Translations under genes and position numbers: made by a program | Notes under the pieces: generated by a model | The model's database searches: none | What the model was told of the DNA's origin: nothing | The model's input: only the letters and a program-made list of their open reading frames with translations | Assembly (NCBI GenBank): GCA_006226685.1 | Contig: SBGG01000109.1 | Location: forward strand, 1 to 37,604 | Reading direction: 5' to 3' | Length of the DNA stretch: 37,604 nucleotides | DNA from: Sphingomonadales bacterium | Lineage (GTDB): Bacteria; Pseudomonadota; Alphaproteobacteria; Sphingomonadales; Sphingomonadaceae | Shown: piece after piece, positions 30,216 through 37,604 of the stretch | How the letters are laid out: every line of letters starts with the position of its first letter | Position numbering within the stretch: the first letter of the stretch is position 1

Positions 30216-31601
30216 GTGAAGGCGCTCGTCGATAAAAGCGGCGCTCTCGCACGCGGCCTTACCGATATTCGTCAGCAATTCAGGGTGCCCGCCGCCTTTC
30301 CCGCACCGGTCGTCGCCGCGGCGGAACAGGCGGCGCGGCGGACGCCCACCGATCATGCCGACCGCACCGGCCGCCCCTTCGTCACGCTCGATCCGGCCAG
30401 TTCGACCGATCTCGATCAGGCGCTGGCGATCGAGCGGGCGGGAGCCGACCTGCTGCTCCATTATGCGATTGCCGATGTCGCCTGGTTCGTGTCCGATGGC
30501 GACCCGATCGACGCCGAGGCATGGAAACGCGGGACCAGCCAATATCTGCCCGATGGCAAGGCCGCACTCTATCCCCCGATATTGGGTGAGCAAGCCGCCA
30601 GCCTGTTGCCCGATGGCCCGCGCCCGGCTGTGATCTTCACCGTCCGCGTTGATCCGGAAGGAGCAGTACGGCTCGACGGCGTGGAACGCGCGCTGATCCG
30701 CAGTCGGGCCAAGCTCGCTTATGCCCATGTGCGTACCGGCGACCTGCCGCCGGATTTCGGGGAACTAGCGAGCCGGATTCGCCGGGCCGAGGACCGGCGC
30801 GGCGCCGCCCGCGTCGATCCGCCGGAACAGGAAGTCACCCCGCTGGGCAACGGCCATTTCGAATTGCTGTTCCGCCCCCGCCTTGCCAGCGAAGAAAATA
30901 ACGCCGCCCTGTCTCTGGCCACCAATCTGGCGGTCGCGGACGTGCTGCTGGCCCATCGCACCGGGCTGTTCCGGGTGATGCCGGAACCGGATGCGAAGGC
31001 CATCCGACGCCTGCGCCAGACGGCGCGCGCCTTCGGCCTTGTCTGGCCCGATATGGAGCCGCTTTCCCAATATGAGCGCACGCTCGATCCGGCCGATCCG
31101 AAACAGGCGGCCTTCATGCTGGCGATCCGCCGCGCGGGCGAGCGGGCCTCCTATGTGCCCTGGCGCGAGGGGGAGCGCCCCTGGCATGCGGCGATGGCGG
31201 CGACCTATGCCCATGCGACCGCACCACTGCGCCGCCTCGCGGATCGCTATGTGGTGCGCGCGGCGCTTGCCATCGCCAATGGGCAGCCCGTACCGGATGC
31301 CGTCACCGACGCCTTCGAACGGCTGCCGGGCGTGATGGCGGGAGCCGCAGCGCTGGGAGGCCAGATCGAAAGCGCCGCGATCGATCTCGCCGAGGCAGTG
31401 ATGCTGCACGATCGGGTCGGGGAAATATTCCCGGCGATCGTCACCGATATTGATGATCGCGGCACGCGAATGCAGTTGCGCGACCTGCCGGTCGTCGCCC
31501 GGGTCGCTGCACCGGGAACCGAGCCGGGCAAAGCACTCTGCGTCAAACTGATCGAGGCCGACCCCGACAGGCGCCGGATCGCCTTCGACCTGACAAAATA
31601 A
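30216..31601 (+). CDS. RNB-domain ribonuclease (RNase II family)
   Basis: A 461-residue RNase II/RNB-family 3'-5' exoribonuclease without the long N-terminal cold-shock domains of RNase R. The active-site motif reads LDPASSTDLDQAL, giving Asp59, Asp65 and Asp67; the fourth position that is Asp in E. coli RNase II is Gln68, as in a variant subgroup found in several bacteria. The catalytic Arg loop YAHATAPLRRLADRYV is intact. The last 60 residues resemble an S1 RNA-binding domain. The start is a GTG at 30216 with GGGAGG seven bases upstream. It follows gyrB by 101 bp and may be a separate transcription unit that continues into the cupin gene. Confidence 0.9.
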   Translation: MKALVDKSGALARGLTDIRQQFRVPAAFPAPVVAAAEQAARRTPTDHADRTGRPFVTLDPASSTDLDQALAIERAGADLLLHYAIADVAWFVSDGDPIDAEAWKRGTSQYLPDGKAALYPPILGEQAASLLPDGPRPAVIFTVRVDPEGAVRLDGVERALIRSRAKLAYAHVRTGDLPPDFGELASRIRRAEDRRGAARVDPPEQEVTPLGNGHFELLFRPRLASEENNAALSLATNLAVADVLLAHRTGLFRVMPEPDAKAIRRLRQTARAFGLVWPDMEPLSQYERTLDPADPKQAAFMLAIRRAGERASYVPWREGERPWHAAMAATYAHATAPLRRLADRYVVRAALAIANGQPVPDAVTDAFERLPGVMAGAAALGGQIESAAIDLAEAVMLHDRVGEIFPAIVTDIDDRGTRMQLRDLPVVARVAAPGTEPGKALCVKLIEADPDRRRIAFDLTK

Positions 31602-31607
31602 TGCGAA

Positions 31608-31680
31608 CCCCTCGCATTTCACCGACTCCGCCGTCGAAACGGGCTGGACGCCCCGGCCTTTGCCGTTACCCTGCGAGGGG
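31608..31680 (+). ncRNA. Structured leader of the cupin gene (candidate)
   Basis: CCCCTCGCA (31608-31616) and TGCGAGGGG (31672-31680) form a perfect 9-bp stem closing a 55-base loop that contains a GGGC/GCCC hairpin (31641-31653). The 3' arm ends two bases before the ribosome-binding site AAGGAG (31682-31687) of the cupin gene. It may act as a translation-control or processing element. I do not recognise a known riboswitch. Confidence 0.4.
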
Positions 31681-31694
31681 GAAGGAGATCCGTA

Positions 31695-32090
31695 ATGAAG
31701 GGTTATGCCGATAATATCGAAAAGGTAACCGAGGAAAATGACGATTTTCGTCGCGTCCTCTATACCGGGCACAATCTGCAACTGGTGGTAATGGCGATCC
31801 AGCCGGGCGACGAGATCGGCGAGGAAGTGCATGACGACCGCGACCAGTTCTTCCGCATCGAAGGCGGCGAGGGCGAAATCTGGATCGACGATGTCTGCCA
31901 CAAGGTAAAGGCCGATGACGGCGTGATCGTGCCGCAGGGCGCGAAGCATAATGTCATCAGCACCGGCACCGAGCCGCTGCGCCTCTACACCATTTATGGC
32001 CCGCCGGAACATATCGACGGCACCGTGCATAAGAGCTGCGCCGATGCCGCCGCCGAGCATGAGCATTTCGACGGCAAAACCACCGAATAA
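31695..32090 (+). CDS. Small cupin-domain protein
   Basis: A 131-residue single-domain cupin, resembling the mannose-6-phosphate-isomerase-like cupins. Cupin motif 1 is seen around PGDEIGEEVHDDRDQFFRIEGGEGEIWI, with His and Glu as potential metal ligands, and motif 2 around VPQGAKHNVISTGTEPLRLY with a second His. Such small cupins bind metals and often have unassigned isomerase, dioxygenase or sensor roles. The last 20 residues are Ala/Glu/His-rich (CADAAAEHEHFDG). The ATG at 31695 has AAGGAG seven bases upstream. It follows the RNB ribonuclease by 93 bp, which contain the structured leader. The substrate is unknown. Confidence 0.87.
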   Translation: MKGYADNIEKVTEENDDFRRVLYTGHNLQLVVMAIQPGDEIGEEVHDDRDQFFRIEGGEGEIWIDDVCHKVKADDGVIVPQGAKHNVISTGTEPLRLYTIYGPPEHIDGTVHKSCADAAAEHEHFDGKTTE

Positions 32091-32101
32091 GGGACAAGGA
32101 T

Positions 32102-32140
32102 GCGCGGTCCGGGGCGCCATGACCGGCCCCCGTACCGCGC
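32102..32140 (+). terminator. Hairpin terminator candidate after the cupin gene
   Basis: GCGCGGT (32102-32108) pairs with ACCGCGC (32134-32140), then one mismatch, then CGGGG (32110-32114) with CCCCG (32128-32132). The hairpin begins 11 bases after the stop codon. The following bases are not T-rich, so Rho-independent activity is uncertain. Confidence 0.45.
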
Positions 32141-32252
32141 CTTCCGTCGCATCGGCCGTGCCCGATCCCATCGGATCGGCATAATCGTCCTGACCCTAGT
32201 TTCCCGGTGGCCGGACAAGCCCATCATTCCGGGAAGGCCTTGGCATCCGCCC

Positions 32253-32693
32253 CTAAGAATCCGCCGGGCGAGAAGCGATTTCCGGCAATATCTTCACTGT
32301 CGCCATCGCATCGGCAAGGCGCGATAACACCCCCTGCAGGGATTGCACCTGATCGCGCTCAACGATCAGCGCAAGGGTTTCCGCCATCTCTTCGGAAGAT
32401 CGTCCCCTGACGCCCGTGATGAAGGTCAGCAGCATCGCCTCATCTTCCGAAACCGGCCCGCAACAGACCGGGCCAAAGCGCAGATTCCGCAGCGCATGAA
32501 TGTTGAGTATCGCCATCATCGCCTGAAACGGAGCAAGACCGGGCATCATCCGCCATTTGGCGAAGGCGGGGCCGATCACGCAAGCGGGGCAGCGCCGGTC
32601 ATGCATCGCCTGCACCCAGCGGCGCATCGCCCAGACCAGAAAATGGGGACCATCCGCCAGCGTCTCGACGGGCCGATCAATATACTCATACAT
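32253..32693 (-). CDS. Protein of unknown function with CPxC and CC motifs
   Basis: A 146-residue soluble-looking protein that I cannot assign. It has an aromatic/charged start (MYEYIDRPVE), a Trp-rich helix (WAMRRWVQAM), cysteines at 35 and 38 (RRCPACVIG) and at 77 and 78 (GPVCCGPVSEDE), and a C-terminal helical half rich in Glu/Leu. Four cysteines in such positions could bind zinc or an iron-sulfur cluster, or form disulfides. There is no signal peptide or membrane segment. The ATG at 32693 has AAGGAG eight bases upstream, which supports a real gene. It lies downstream of the DUF6607 gene with a 194-bp gap containing a hairpin (32823-32843), so it may have its own promoter. Confidence 0.65.
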   Translation of the reverse strand: MYEYIDRPVETLADGPHFLVWAMRRWVQAMHDRRCPACVIGPAFAKWRMMPGLAPFQAMMAILNIHALRNLRFGPVCCGPVSEDEAMLLTFITGVRGRSSEEMAETLALIVERDQVQSLQGVLSRLADAMATVKILPEIASRPADS

Positions 32694-32887
32694 GGATCGC
32701 TCTCCTTCCAATCAGCCCGCCCATCCCGCCGACCGGCGGCTTGCGACGATATACGTGACGGTTCCACGCCTGAAATGACCCAGTTGCAGCCGGGGGAGTA
32801 CCTTTTCGGACGTGGAACCGGCTTCCGCCCCGCGGGGTCGGAACGGAAATTGATGGGAATGGCAGCTTCCAGCCGAGCCGCCCATCC

Positions 32888-33877
32888 TCAAAAAGAACGG
32901 GTATTCTTGCCGATCAGCTCTTTGGCTTCGGCAATCGCCTTCGCCTCGCTCAGCTTGCCGTCGGCGATCATTGTTCCCACTTCGAGCAGACGGGCGCTGA
33001 CGACCGTGCCGGTTTCGGCTTCTTCCCTGATGCCGATGCCGCCCTTGCTGTCCGCGACCTCGGCCCAGACAGCGCGAACCGCCGCCCAATAGCCTTTGGT
33101 CTTCGCCCAGTAATCGTCGGCGGCCTTCACATTATAACCGTCGAACCGGGTGTAGCTGTTAAGCACATATTCCTGCACCACCGGCTTCAGTTCGCCATCA
33201 ATCAGGCCCATTTTCATATTGTCCTGCCAGTGGATCCAGCCGTCAGGCGTGTTCTGGTGCCGGTTGATCGCGAGATAGCGGTCATAAACCGGGTGCCGCA
33301 CCGCATCGCGCCGGGCCAGCGGACGCCAGGTCCAGTTGGAACGCCAGCGGCGCACCCCGCCAGTAGTGGTAAATTCACCCCAACCGCCGTAACGCGGGCT
33401 GTCATCGACCTGATAGACGGTCTGCGACCAGCGGCCCTTGCGCATCCGTTCGGGCACATCTTCCCATTTCCATGTGTCCGGCCCGGCATAGACGAGCACG
33501 CGGGCGGGTTCATAATCCCAATCCTGCCGCCAATGCTTGATGATATGGGTCTTGCCCTCATGCTCGACCACCAGCAGATGCTGAAGCGCGATGTGACGGC
33601 CCCTATCCTCGATCACGCGGACAACCTCATGCCCGCCGGAAATCTTGCGGTCGAGCGGGGCATAGCCCTTCTTCCACACGGTCGATTCCTGCATGTCGAA
33701 CCGCACCTTGTAATTGCCCGCCATGGCAAGAATATCGGCACGGTCGGTATCGAACGCCGCCTTTTCTTCGGTCGCCGATCGTGCGGCGACCGGGCCGTCG
33801 GCGAGGACCGGCGCAGGCAATGCGGAGAGCGCGATGGCAGCAATCCCCGCGCGCATCATGGTTTTGAACGTCATCAT
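32888..33877 (-). CDS. DUF6607 family exported protein
   Basis: A 329-residue secreted protein with a signal peptide ending near VLA-D (residues 24-27). I assign it to DUF6607, a family often located next to TonB receptors, from blocks such as DRKISGGHEVVRVIEDRGRHIALQHLLV and the Trp-rich KHWRQDWDYEPARVLVYAGPDTWKWE and WTWRPLARRDAVRHPVYDRYLAINRHQNTPDGW. Its function is not known. Many conserved Trp, His and Tyr residues could bind a heme or iron complex in the periplasm, but that is inference. It follows the heme-type receptor gene closely and probably shares its iron-regulated promoter. The start is placed at ATG 33877; ATG 33886 overlaps its own GAGGGG ribosome-binding site. Confidence 0.82.
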   Translation of the reverse strand: MMTFKTMMRAGIAAIALSALPAPVLADGPVAARSATEEKAAFDTDRADILAMAGNYKVRFDMQESTVWKKGYAPLDRKISGGHEVVRVIEDRGRHIALQHLLVVEHEGKTHIIKHWRQDWDYEPARVLVYAGPDTWKWEDVPERMRKGRWSQTVYQVDDSPRYGGWGEFTTTGGVRRWRSNWTWRPLARRDAVRHPVYDRYLAINRHQNTPDGWIHWQDNMKMGLIDGELKPVVQEYVLNSYTRFDGYNVKAADDYWAKTKGYWAAVRAVWAEVADSKGGIGIREEAETGTVVSARLLEVGTMIADGKLSEAKAIAEAKELIGKNTRSF

Positions 33878-33896
33878 GTCGGTCATTCCCCTCTGG

Positions 33897-36152
33897 TCAG
33901 AAACGATAGCTCAGCGAGGCGCTGGCGTTGCGGCCGGGCCGCGTATAGGCATCGGTGACGGAGGACGTGGCGGAAAGGCCCCGCACGTCGCTCCAATAGG
34001 AATAGGTCTCGTTGGTGAGGTTGAAGATGCCCGCGCGCAGCGTGAACGCATCGCTCAGCCGGACGAAGGCCGTCAGGTCGAGAAGGGTGAAGGCATCGGG
34101 CCGGTAGCATTCGCCCGAACAGGCCCCGGCAGTGCGGCCCAGTTCCTTGCGCTGGTGATGGGTCATGATGATCTCGCCGCCAAATCGCCCTTCCGGCTGA
34201 CGATAGCCAAGACCCATCACCAGGTTCAGCGGATCGACGGACGCAAGAGGGGAAGATCCGCCGTCCGCTGATTTCTCATCGCCCTTGGCATAGGCGATGG
34301 CAAACCGTGCCCTGATGCCGTTATCCGCGCGAAATTCGGCTTTCGCCTCCGCGCCCTTCACGGTCACCCGGCCCAGATTGACAAATTGATAGACCGCCGG
34401 GTCGCTGGGCGTGAAGGAACCGGAGACCACCTGCTGATCAATGAAATCCTTATATTTCGCGTGAAAAGCCACGACCGCCAGACTGACACGATCATTGGTG
34501 AAACGGGCCCCGGCCTCCCAGCTCTCGCTGCGCTCCGGCCCCAGATCGGGATTGGGCGCGGAGGTATAACCATAAGCAAGGTTGGCGAAATAATTATTGA
34601 CCTGACTCGGCGTCGGCGCCCGGAAACCCTGCGCATAATTGGCGAACAGGCGGATTTCGTCGGTCAGCTTCGCCACCGCGCCGAATTTGGGAGAAAGCCG
34701 GGAATCGCTCTGCCCAGCGCCCTGAAAATCGGGCAACAGCGGATCGTCGGTCGGATCAAGCTTGTAATAATCGAGCCGCAGCGCCGGGAACAGGGTCAAC
34801 CGGCCGTCCAGAAACGACAGTTCATCGCCCAGAAACAAGCCACCCAACGTGAAATCGGTCGCTGGAAAGGCGCTGGTCGGGAAAGTCTCGCCGACGGGTG
34901 GGGTCACGCCATCGCGCAGACCCTTCTGACGGGTCCAACTCATATCACCGCCATAGGACAGGCGATGGCCGACCGGCCCGGTGGTGAAATCGCTGCGCGC
35001 TTCGGCTACCGCGCCATAAACGCGATTGCCGAAGGTGTTGAGCCGCTCGCGATCCGCCAGTGTCGCACGATCCTCATCGCTGAACTGCACATCCTCGCCA
35101 TCCTGCCAATAGGCGGCGACATGAGCATAATCGATCGCGCCCTCGCCATTCCAGGTCCAGTCGAGCGAGACACGCTTGCGTTCGGTCGTATCGCGCGCCG
35201 TCAGCAGATCGACGGTCGCGCTCTGCCCGGTCAGCACATCGGTCAGCAGCTTGCTCCTCAGATATTCGCCGGTCAGGCGCAGCGTGTGCCCGCCATTCGA
35301 CCAGACCAGCTTCGCCAGCACCGCATCCGACCGGCCATCCTGCGGATTGGGTTTGGTACGCGCGGCGCCGGTGCCGCCGACCTTACCCCGATTATCCAGC
35401 TCATCGAAATCACGCCGCGTATAGGCGACCATCGCCGAAAAATCGCCTGACTTGCCCGCGACCGCCACAGTTTCGGCGAACTCATTGTCATCGGAGCTAT
35501 ATTGGGCGCGTGCGAAACCGCCGATCGCCTCCCCCTTGCGGATCAGGTCCTCGGGATCGCTGGTGGTGAAGCTGACCGCCCCGGCCAGACCGTCGCTGCC
35601 GTAAAGGGCGGAAGCGGGACCACGCAGGATTTCGACCGACTTCACAAGGCCGATATCGGTATAACCGCCGCGCCCGGCATCCTGCGCGCCAAAGGAGAAG
35701 CCCTGCGGCGTACGAATGCCGTCAACCTGAATGAGCACGCGGTTGCCACCAATGCCGCGAATGTTGAAATCCTCATTACCCGCGCGACCCGTTGCGCCCA
35801 GCGCCGCGCCGAAACGAGCCGGAGCACGGCGAACCGAAACACCGGGTTCGAAACGCACCAAATCCTTGATATCGGTCGCCATCTGGTCGGCTATGTCGCG
35901 GTCGGTGATAACGGTGACGGTTGCGGGCGCATCGACGAGCAGCATCGGCGCGCGGGTTGCGCTGACGGTGATGCGGCTCATCTGATCGAGCCAGTACAGG
36001 CCGTCATCATCCTGCGCCTGCGCCTGCTGCGCGATCATCGCAAAGGCCAGCGCCAGCGAGGCGCAGGCGGGCCGGACCGCATGGTTGATCGCTGCGCCGC
36101 CCTTTTTCCATCGCGAGCAGCCGCCCTTGCCTGCCCCCCAGAGGTCCTTCAT
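33897..36152 (-). CDS. TonB-dependent heme/hemoglobin-type receptor
   Basis: A 751-residue TonB-dependent receptor. The conserved heme-receptor signatures are FRAP at 510-513 and NPDL (close to NPNL) at 534-537, about 20 residues apart as in HemR/HutA-type proteins. A basic N-terminus and signal peptide end near AQA-Q, followed by ITVSATRAP (TonB box), a plug domain (VKSVEILRGPASALYGSDGLAG) and a C-terminal strand ending in SASLSYRF. The ATG at 36152 has CGGAG six bases upstream. Two Fur-family operator-like palindromes lie upstream. The DUF6607 gene follows after 10-19 bp. Heme is the best ligand guess; another iron complex is possible. Confidence 0.9.
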   Translation of the reverse strand: MKDLWGAGKGGCSRWKKGGAAINHAVRPACASLALAFAMIAQQAQAQDDDGLYWLDQMSRITVSATRAPMLLVDAPATVTVITDRDIADQMATDIKDLVRFEPGVSVRRAPARFGAALGATGRAGNEDFNIRGIGGNRVLIQVDGIRTPQGFSFGAQDAGRGGYTDIGLVKSVEILRGPASALYGSDGLAGAVSFTTSDPEDLIRKGEAIGGFARAQYSSDDNEFAETVAVAGKSGDFSAMVAYTRRDFDELDNRGKVGGTGAARTKPNPQDGRSDAVLAKLVWSNGGHTLRLTGEYLRSKLLTDVLTGQSATVDLLTARDTTERKRVSLDWTWNGEGAIDYAHVAAYWQDGEDVQFSDEDRATLADRERLNTFGNRVYGAVAEARSDFTTGPVGHRLSYGGDMSWTRQKGLRDGVTPPVGETFPTSAFPATDFTLGGLFLGDELSFLDGRLTLFPALRLDYYKLDPTDDPLLPDFQGAGQSDSRLSPKFGAVAKLTDEIRLFANYAQGFRAPTPSQVNNYFANLAYGYTSAPNPDLGPERSESWEAGARFTNDRVSLAVVAFHAKYKDFIDQQVVSGSFTPSDPAVYQFVNLGRVTVKGAEAKAEFRADNGIRARFAIAYAKGDEKSADGGSSPLASVDPLNLVMGLGYRQPEGRFGGEIIMTHHQRKELGRTAGACSGECYRPDAFTLLDLTAFVRLSDAFTLRAGIFNLTNETYSYWSDVRGLSATSSVTDAYTRPGRNASASLSYRF

Positions 36153-36172
36153 GTTTTACTCCGAATATTATT

Positions 36173-36191
36173 GAAAGTGATTCTCAATATC
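36173..36191 (-). promoter_or_regulatory. Fur box, promoter-proximal
   Basis: On the minus strand the 19-mer GATATTGAGAATCACTTTC matches the classical Fur box GATAATGATAATCATTATC at 15 of 19 positions. It starts 21 bases upstream of the heme-type receptor's ATG, where it would block transcription or translation start. Fur-mediated iron repression is inferred. Confidence 0.7.
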
Positions 36192-36228
36192 TTATTGGCG
36201 GAGCGAGGCGTGACCCGTCAAGGGTTTA

Positions 36229-36247
36229 TTTGCGAATAATTCGCAAA
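36229..36247. promoter_or_regulatory. 9-1-9 palindrome, second Fur-family operator candidate
   Basis: TTTGCGAAT-A-ATTCGCAAA is a perfect palindrome with a one-base centre, about 77-95 bases upstream of the receptor ATG. It matches the 7-1-7 Fur-type form TGATAATnATTATCA at 10 of 14 paired positions and also resembles Irr/Fur-like elements of alphaproteobacteria. A TTGACG -35-like box lies between this and the proximal Fur box. Which regulator binds is inference. Confidence 0.6.
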
Positions 36248-36343
36248 ACGGCAAAGCGAGGACGAGCGGGGGTAAGAACCGGTACCGCCACCGGTTTCAG
36301 GAAAGCAGGCGACAGGCCGCCAGCATGACCGGAATAAGGGGAA

Positions 36344-36357
36344 TTAGGGTCAGGCCC
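36344..36357. repeat. Intergenic palindromic repeat, copy C
   Basis: The 14-mer TTAGGGTCAGGCCC is the exact reverse complement of positions 88-101 in copy A. It lies 14 bp beyond the stop of the F-ATPase gamma gene. It is too short to type as a specific element. Confidence 0.4.
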
Positions 36358-36370
36358 GACAGGCCATCAA

Positions 36371-37249
36371 TCAGGCGGGATCGGAACCGCTAATCGTGGC
36401 GGTCGCCAGTTCGACCACTTCTTCGGTGATCTGGTCCTGACGAAGCTGGCGCGCCCGAGCGGTAAGTTCGTCAAGCGTGCGTCCGACATTATCGCGCGCG
36501 GCCACCATGGCCCGCATCCGCGCTTCATTTTCGGCGGCATAGCCAAGGGTCAGCGCCTCGCACAGTTCCGCGAACATATATTCGTCGGCAAGGCGGGTGA
36601 GGAGCGCGGCGGGAGGCAAGGTCAGCAAGGGCGGCTGGGCACGGCTGACCGGCGGAAACCGCGCATAATCGAACGGGATCAGCGTTTTTTCGGCGATCTC
36701 GGTCCCGATGCCACCGCCCGGCACCGCATGAAGCAGGGTCACCCGGTCGGCCAGCCCCCGCTCGAGCCGGTCGAACAGCGCATCGGCAAGACGGTTCGCC
36801 AGACTGGCGACCTGATCCACATGCCCGGCCATCGGCAGGGAGCAAGCGACGGCCAGATCCCGCTCCGCCGCCGTCATAGCGCCCCGGTCGCCGATCAGGA
36901 ACAGGTCGGCGCGACCGTCCCCCTGCCCCGCTCCGTACCGGACGGCAGCATCCAGCACATGGCTGTTATAGCCGCCAACAAACCCCTGTTCGGAAGCAAC
37001 AGCCACGATGAGGTGCCGCGGCGGGCAATCCTGCCCCCGATGGGCAGGGGGATCCTCGTCCTCCGGCTGAAGCGCCAGCGCCTGCGCGATCGCCATGCCG
37101 ATGGTCCGGGCATAGGCGCGGATGCCGTCAAGCCGGGCATTGGCCTCATGAGTACGGGCCGCCGCTATGCCGCGCATCGCGGTCACCACCGCAGAGAGTT
37201 GCCGCACGCTGGAGATGCGGCCTTCAATATCGGCGAGCCGTTCAGCCAC
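36371..37249 (-). CDS. atpG: F-type ATPase gamma subunit (alternate form)
   Basis: The central-stalk gamma subunit, about 292 residues. It starts with the typical N-terminal helix ERLADIEGRISSVRQLSAVVTAMRGIAAAR and ends with the C-terminal helix ARMRAMVAARDNVGRTLDELTARARQLRQDQITEEVVELATATISG, which pair as the coiled coil inside the alpha/beta head. The body is divergent from housekeeping proteobacterial gamma. The start is a GTG at 37249 that overlaps the end of the alpha-subunit gene by 8 bp, with AAGG eight bases upstream. The gene is followed not by atpD but by the heme-receptor region, so it ends the cluster. Last-gene position after alpha fits the N-ATPase order (atpDCQRBFAG), where no delta subunit exists. 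Confidence 0.85.
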   Translation of the reverse strand: MAERLADIEGRISSVRQLSAVVTAMRGIAAARTHEANARLDGIRAYARTIGMAIAQALALQPEDEDPPAHRGQDCPPRHLIVAVASEQGFVGGYNSHVLDAAVRYGAGQGDGRADLFLIGDRGAMTAAERDLAVACSLPMAGHVDQVASLANRLADALFDRLERGLADRVTLLHAVPGGGIGTEIAEKTLIPFDYARFPPVSRAQPPLLTLPPAALLTRLADEYMFAELCEALTLGYAAENEARMRAMVAARDNVGRTLDELTARARQLRQDQITEEVVELATATISGSDPA

Positions 37250-37604
37250 CGGTGGGGCCTTGCGCCTGCCCTCCGGCCCCATCCCGCCCGACCAGATCCC
37301 TGACCAGAGCGACCAGCGCGTCGAGCATCGCCGGATCGGCCTTTTCCCCGGCTTCGATTCGGGCGGCAATCGCCGCGCCATCACGTCCCACCGCCGCATC
37401 CATGGCACGCCGGATATCCTCCACCTTCTCCACCGGCAACGGATCGAGCACCCCTTCATTCAACGCGGCGATCAATGCGACCTGCGCGGTGGTGGACAGG
37501 CGGGCGAAACGCGGCTGGGCCAGGATCGCGCGTATCCGTTCGCCCCGGGTAATGCGGGATTTGACGCGCGCATCGGTCATCCCGCCGAAACGGGTGAACA
37601 TTTC
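37242..37604 (-). CDS. atpA: F-type ATPase alpha subunit, C-terminal part only (cut by window edge)
   Basis: Only the last 120 residues are in the window; the rest lies beyond 37604. The segment begins RFGGMTDARVKSRITRGERIRAILAQPRF, the C-terminal helical domain of F1 alpha, followed by LSTTAQVALIAALNEGVLDPLPVEKV. The wording of this region, with its Ala/Leu-rich ending and an extended Gly-rich tail (GRDGAGGQAQGPTGG), is closer to the alternate N-ATPase alpha than to housekeeping AtpA, which typically ends with an LLSEV/ILEAI type helix. This assignment needs the missing part: an N-ATPase c subunit with Na+-type ligands and AtpQ/AtpR would settle it. The gene overlaps gamma by 8 bp. Confidence 0.78.
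   Translation of the reverse strand, partial: EMFTRFGGMTDARVKSRITRGERIRAILAQPRFARLSTTAQVALIAALNEGVLDPLPVEKVEDIRRAMDAAVGRDGAAIAARIEAGEKADPAMLDALVALVRDLVGRDGAGGQAQGPTGG

Noticed and set aside
32250..32258. CCCCTAAGAA as another repeat copy
   Set aside because: It is the stop-codon region of the gene ending at 32253 and shares too few bases with the repeat.

Overview
The window is about 37.6 kb of GC-rich chromosome. It very probably comes from an alphaproteobacterium of the Sphingomonadaceae (Sphingomonas/Sphingobium/Rhizorhabdus type). This rests on family recognition only: the bamD-recN-ligA order, a class I PHA synthase beside a phasin, three large TonB-dependent receptors, DUF2721 and DUF6607 proteins, a spinster-type MFS transporter, and coding regions rich in G/C at third positions. 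I see no rRNA, tRNA, CRISPR array, prophage or intact insertion sequence.

Layout. (1) 1-6.4 kb, minus strand: clpS, bamD, recN, a Mrr-type nuclease gene and ligA; the nuclease sits between recN and ligA and overlaps ligA by 4 nt. (2) 6.6-9.3 kb, minus: a phasin and a class I PHA synthase, with two near-identical 16-bp sites at the phasin promoter. (3) 9.5-14.7 kb, mixed strands: an AlaC-type aminotransferase with a DUF2721 protein, a single-domain response regulator, a hotdog thioesterase, an SMP-30 lactonase and ispG. (4) 14.9-17.7 kb, minus: a LuxR-type regulator with a degenerate receiver domain, preceded by an unusually AT-rich 0.4 kb with a long dyad; then a MobA-like nucleotidyltransferase, a host-attachment-family protein and a 70-aa membrane protein. 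(5) 17.7-23.5 kb, minus: AraC-type regulator, periplasmic lipoprotein hydrolase, TonB receptor and MFS exporter or permease, which reads as an uptake/degradation locus for an unidentified substrate. (6) 23.5-27.5 kb, plus: a TonB receptor and a beta-propeller phytase behind a Pho-box-like array, that is, phytate use under phosphate control. (7) 27.6-32.1 kb, plus: gyrB, an RNB-domain ribonuclease and a cupin with a structured leader. (8) 32.2-36.3 kb, minus: a heme-type TonB receptor with two Fur-family operators, a DUF6607 protein and an unknown Cys-containing protein. (9) 36.4 kb to the edge, minus: gamma and the C-terminus of alpha of an F-type ATPase whose gene arrangement suggests the alternate N-ATPase rather than the housekeeping enzyme.

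The main theme is outer-membrane nutrient capture: three receptors, each paired with a processing or accessory protein and, for two of them, a recognisable metal- or phosphate-responsive operator. A short GGGTCAGG-type palindromic repeat recurs only between genes (about 72, 14866 and 36344, with weaker copies at 16122 and 32189). Start codons were chosen by Shine-Dalgarno spacing, signal peptide or domain start, and many differ from the longest open frame. Functions were assigned by reading the sequence, without database searches.
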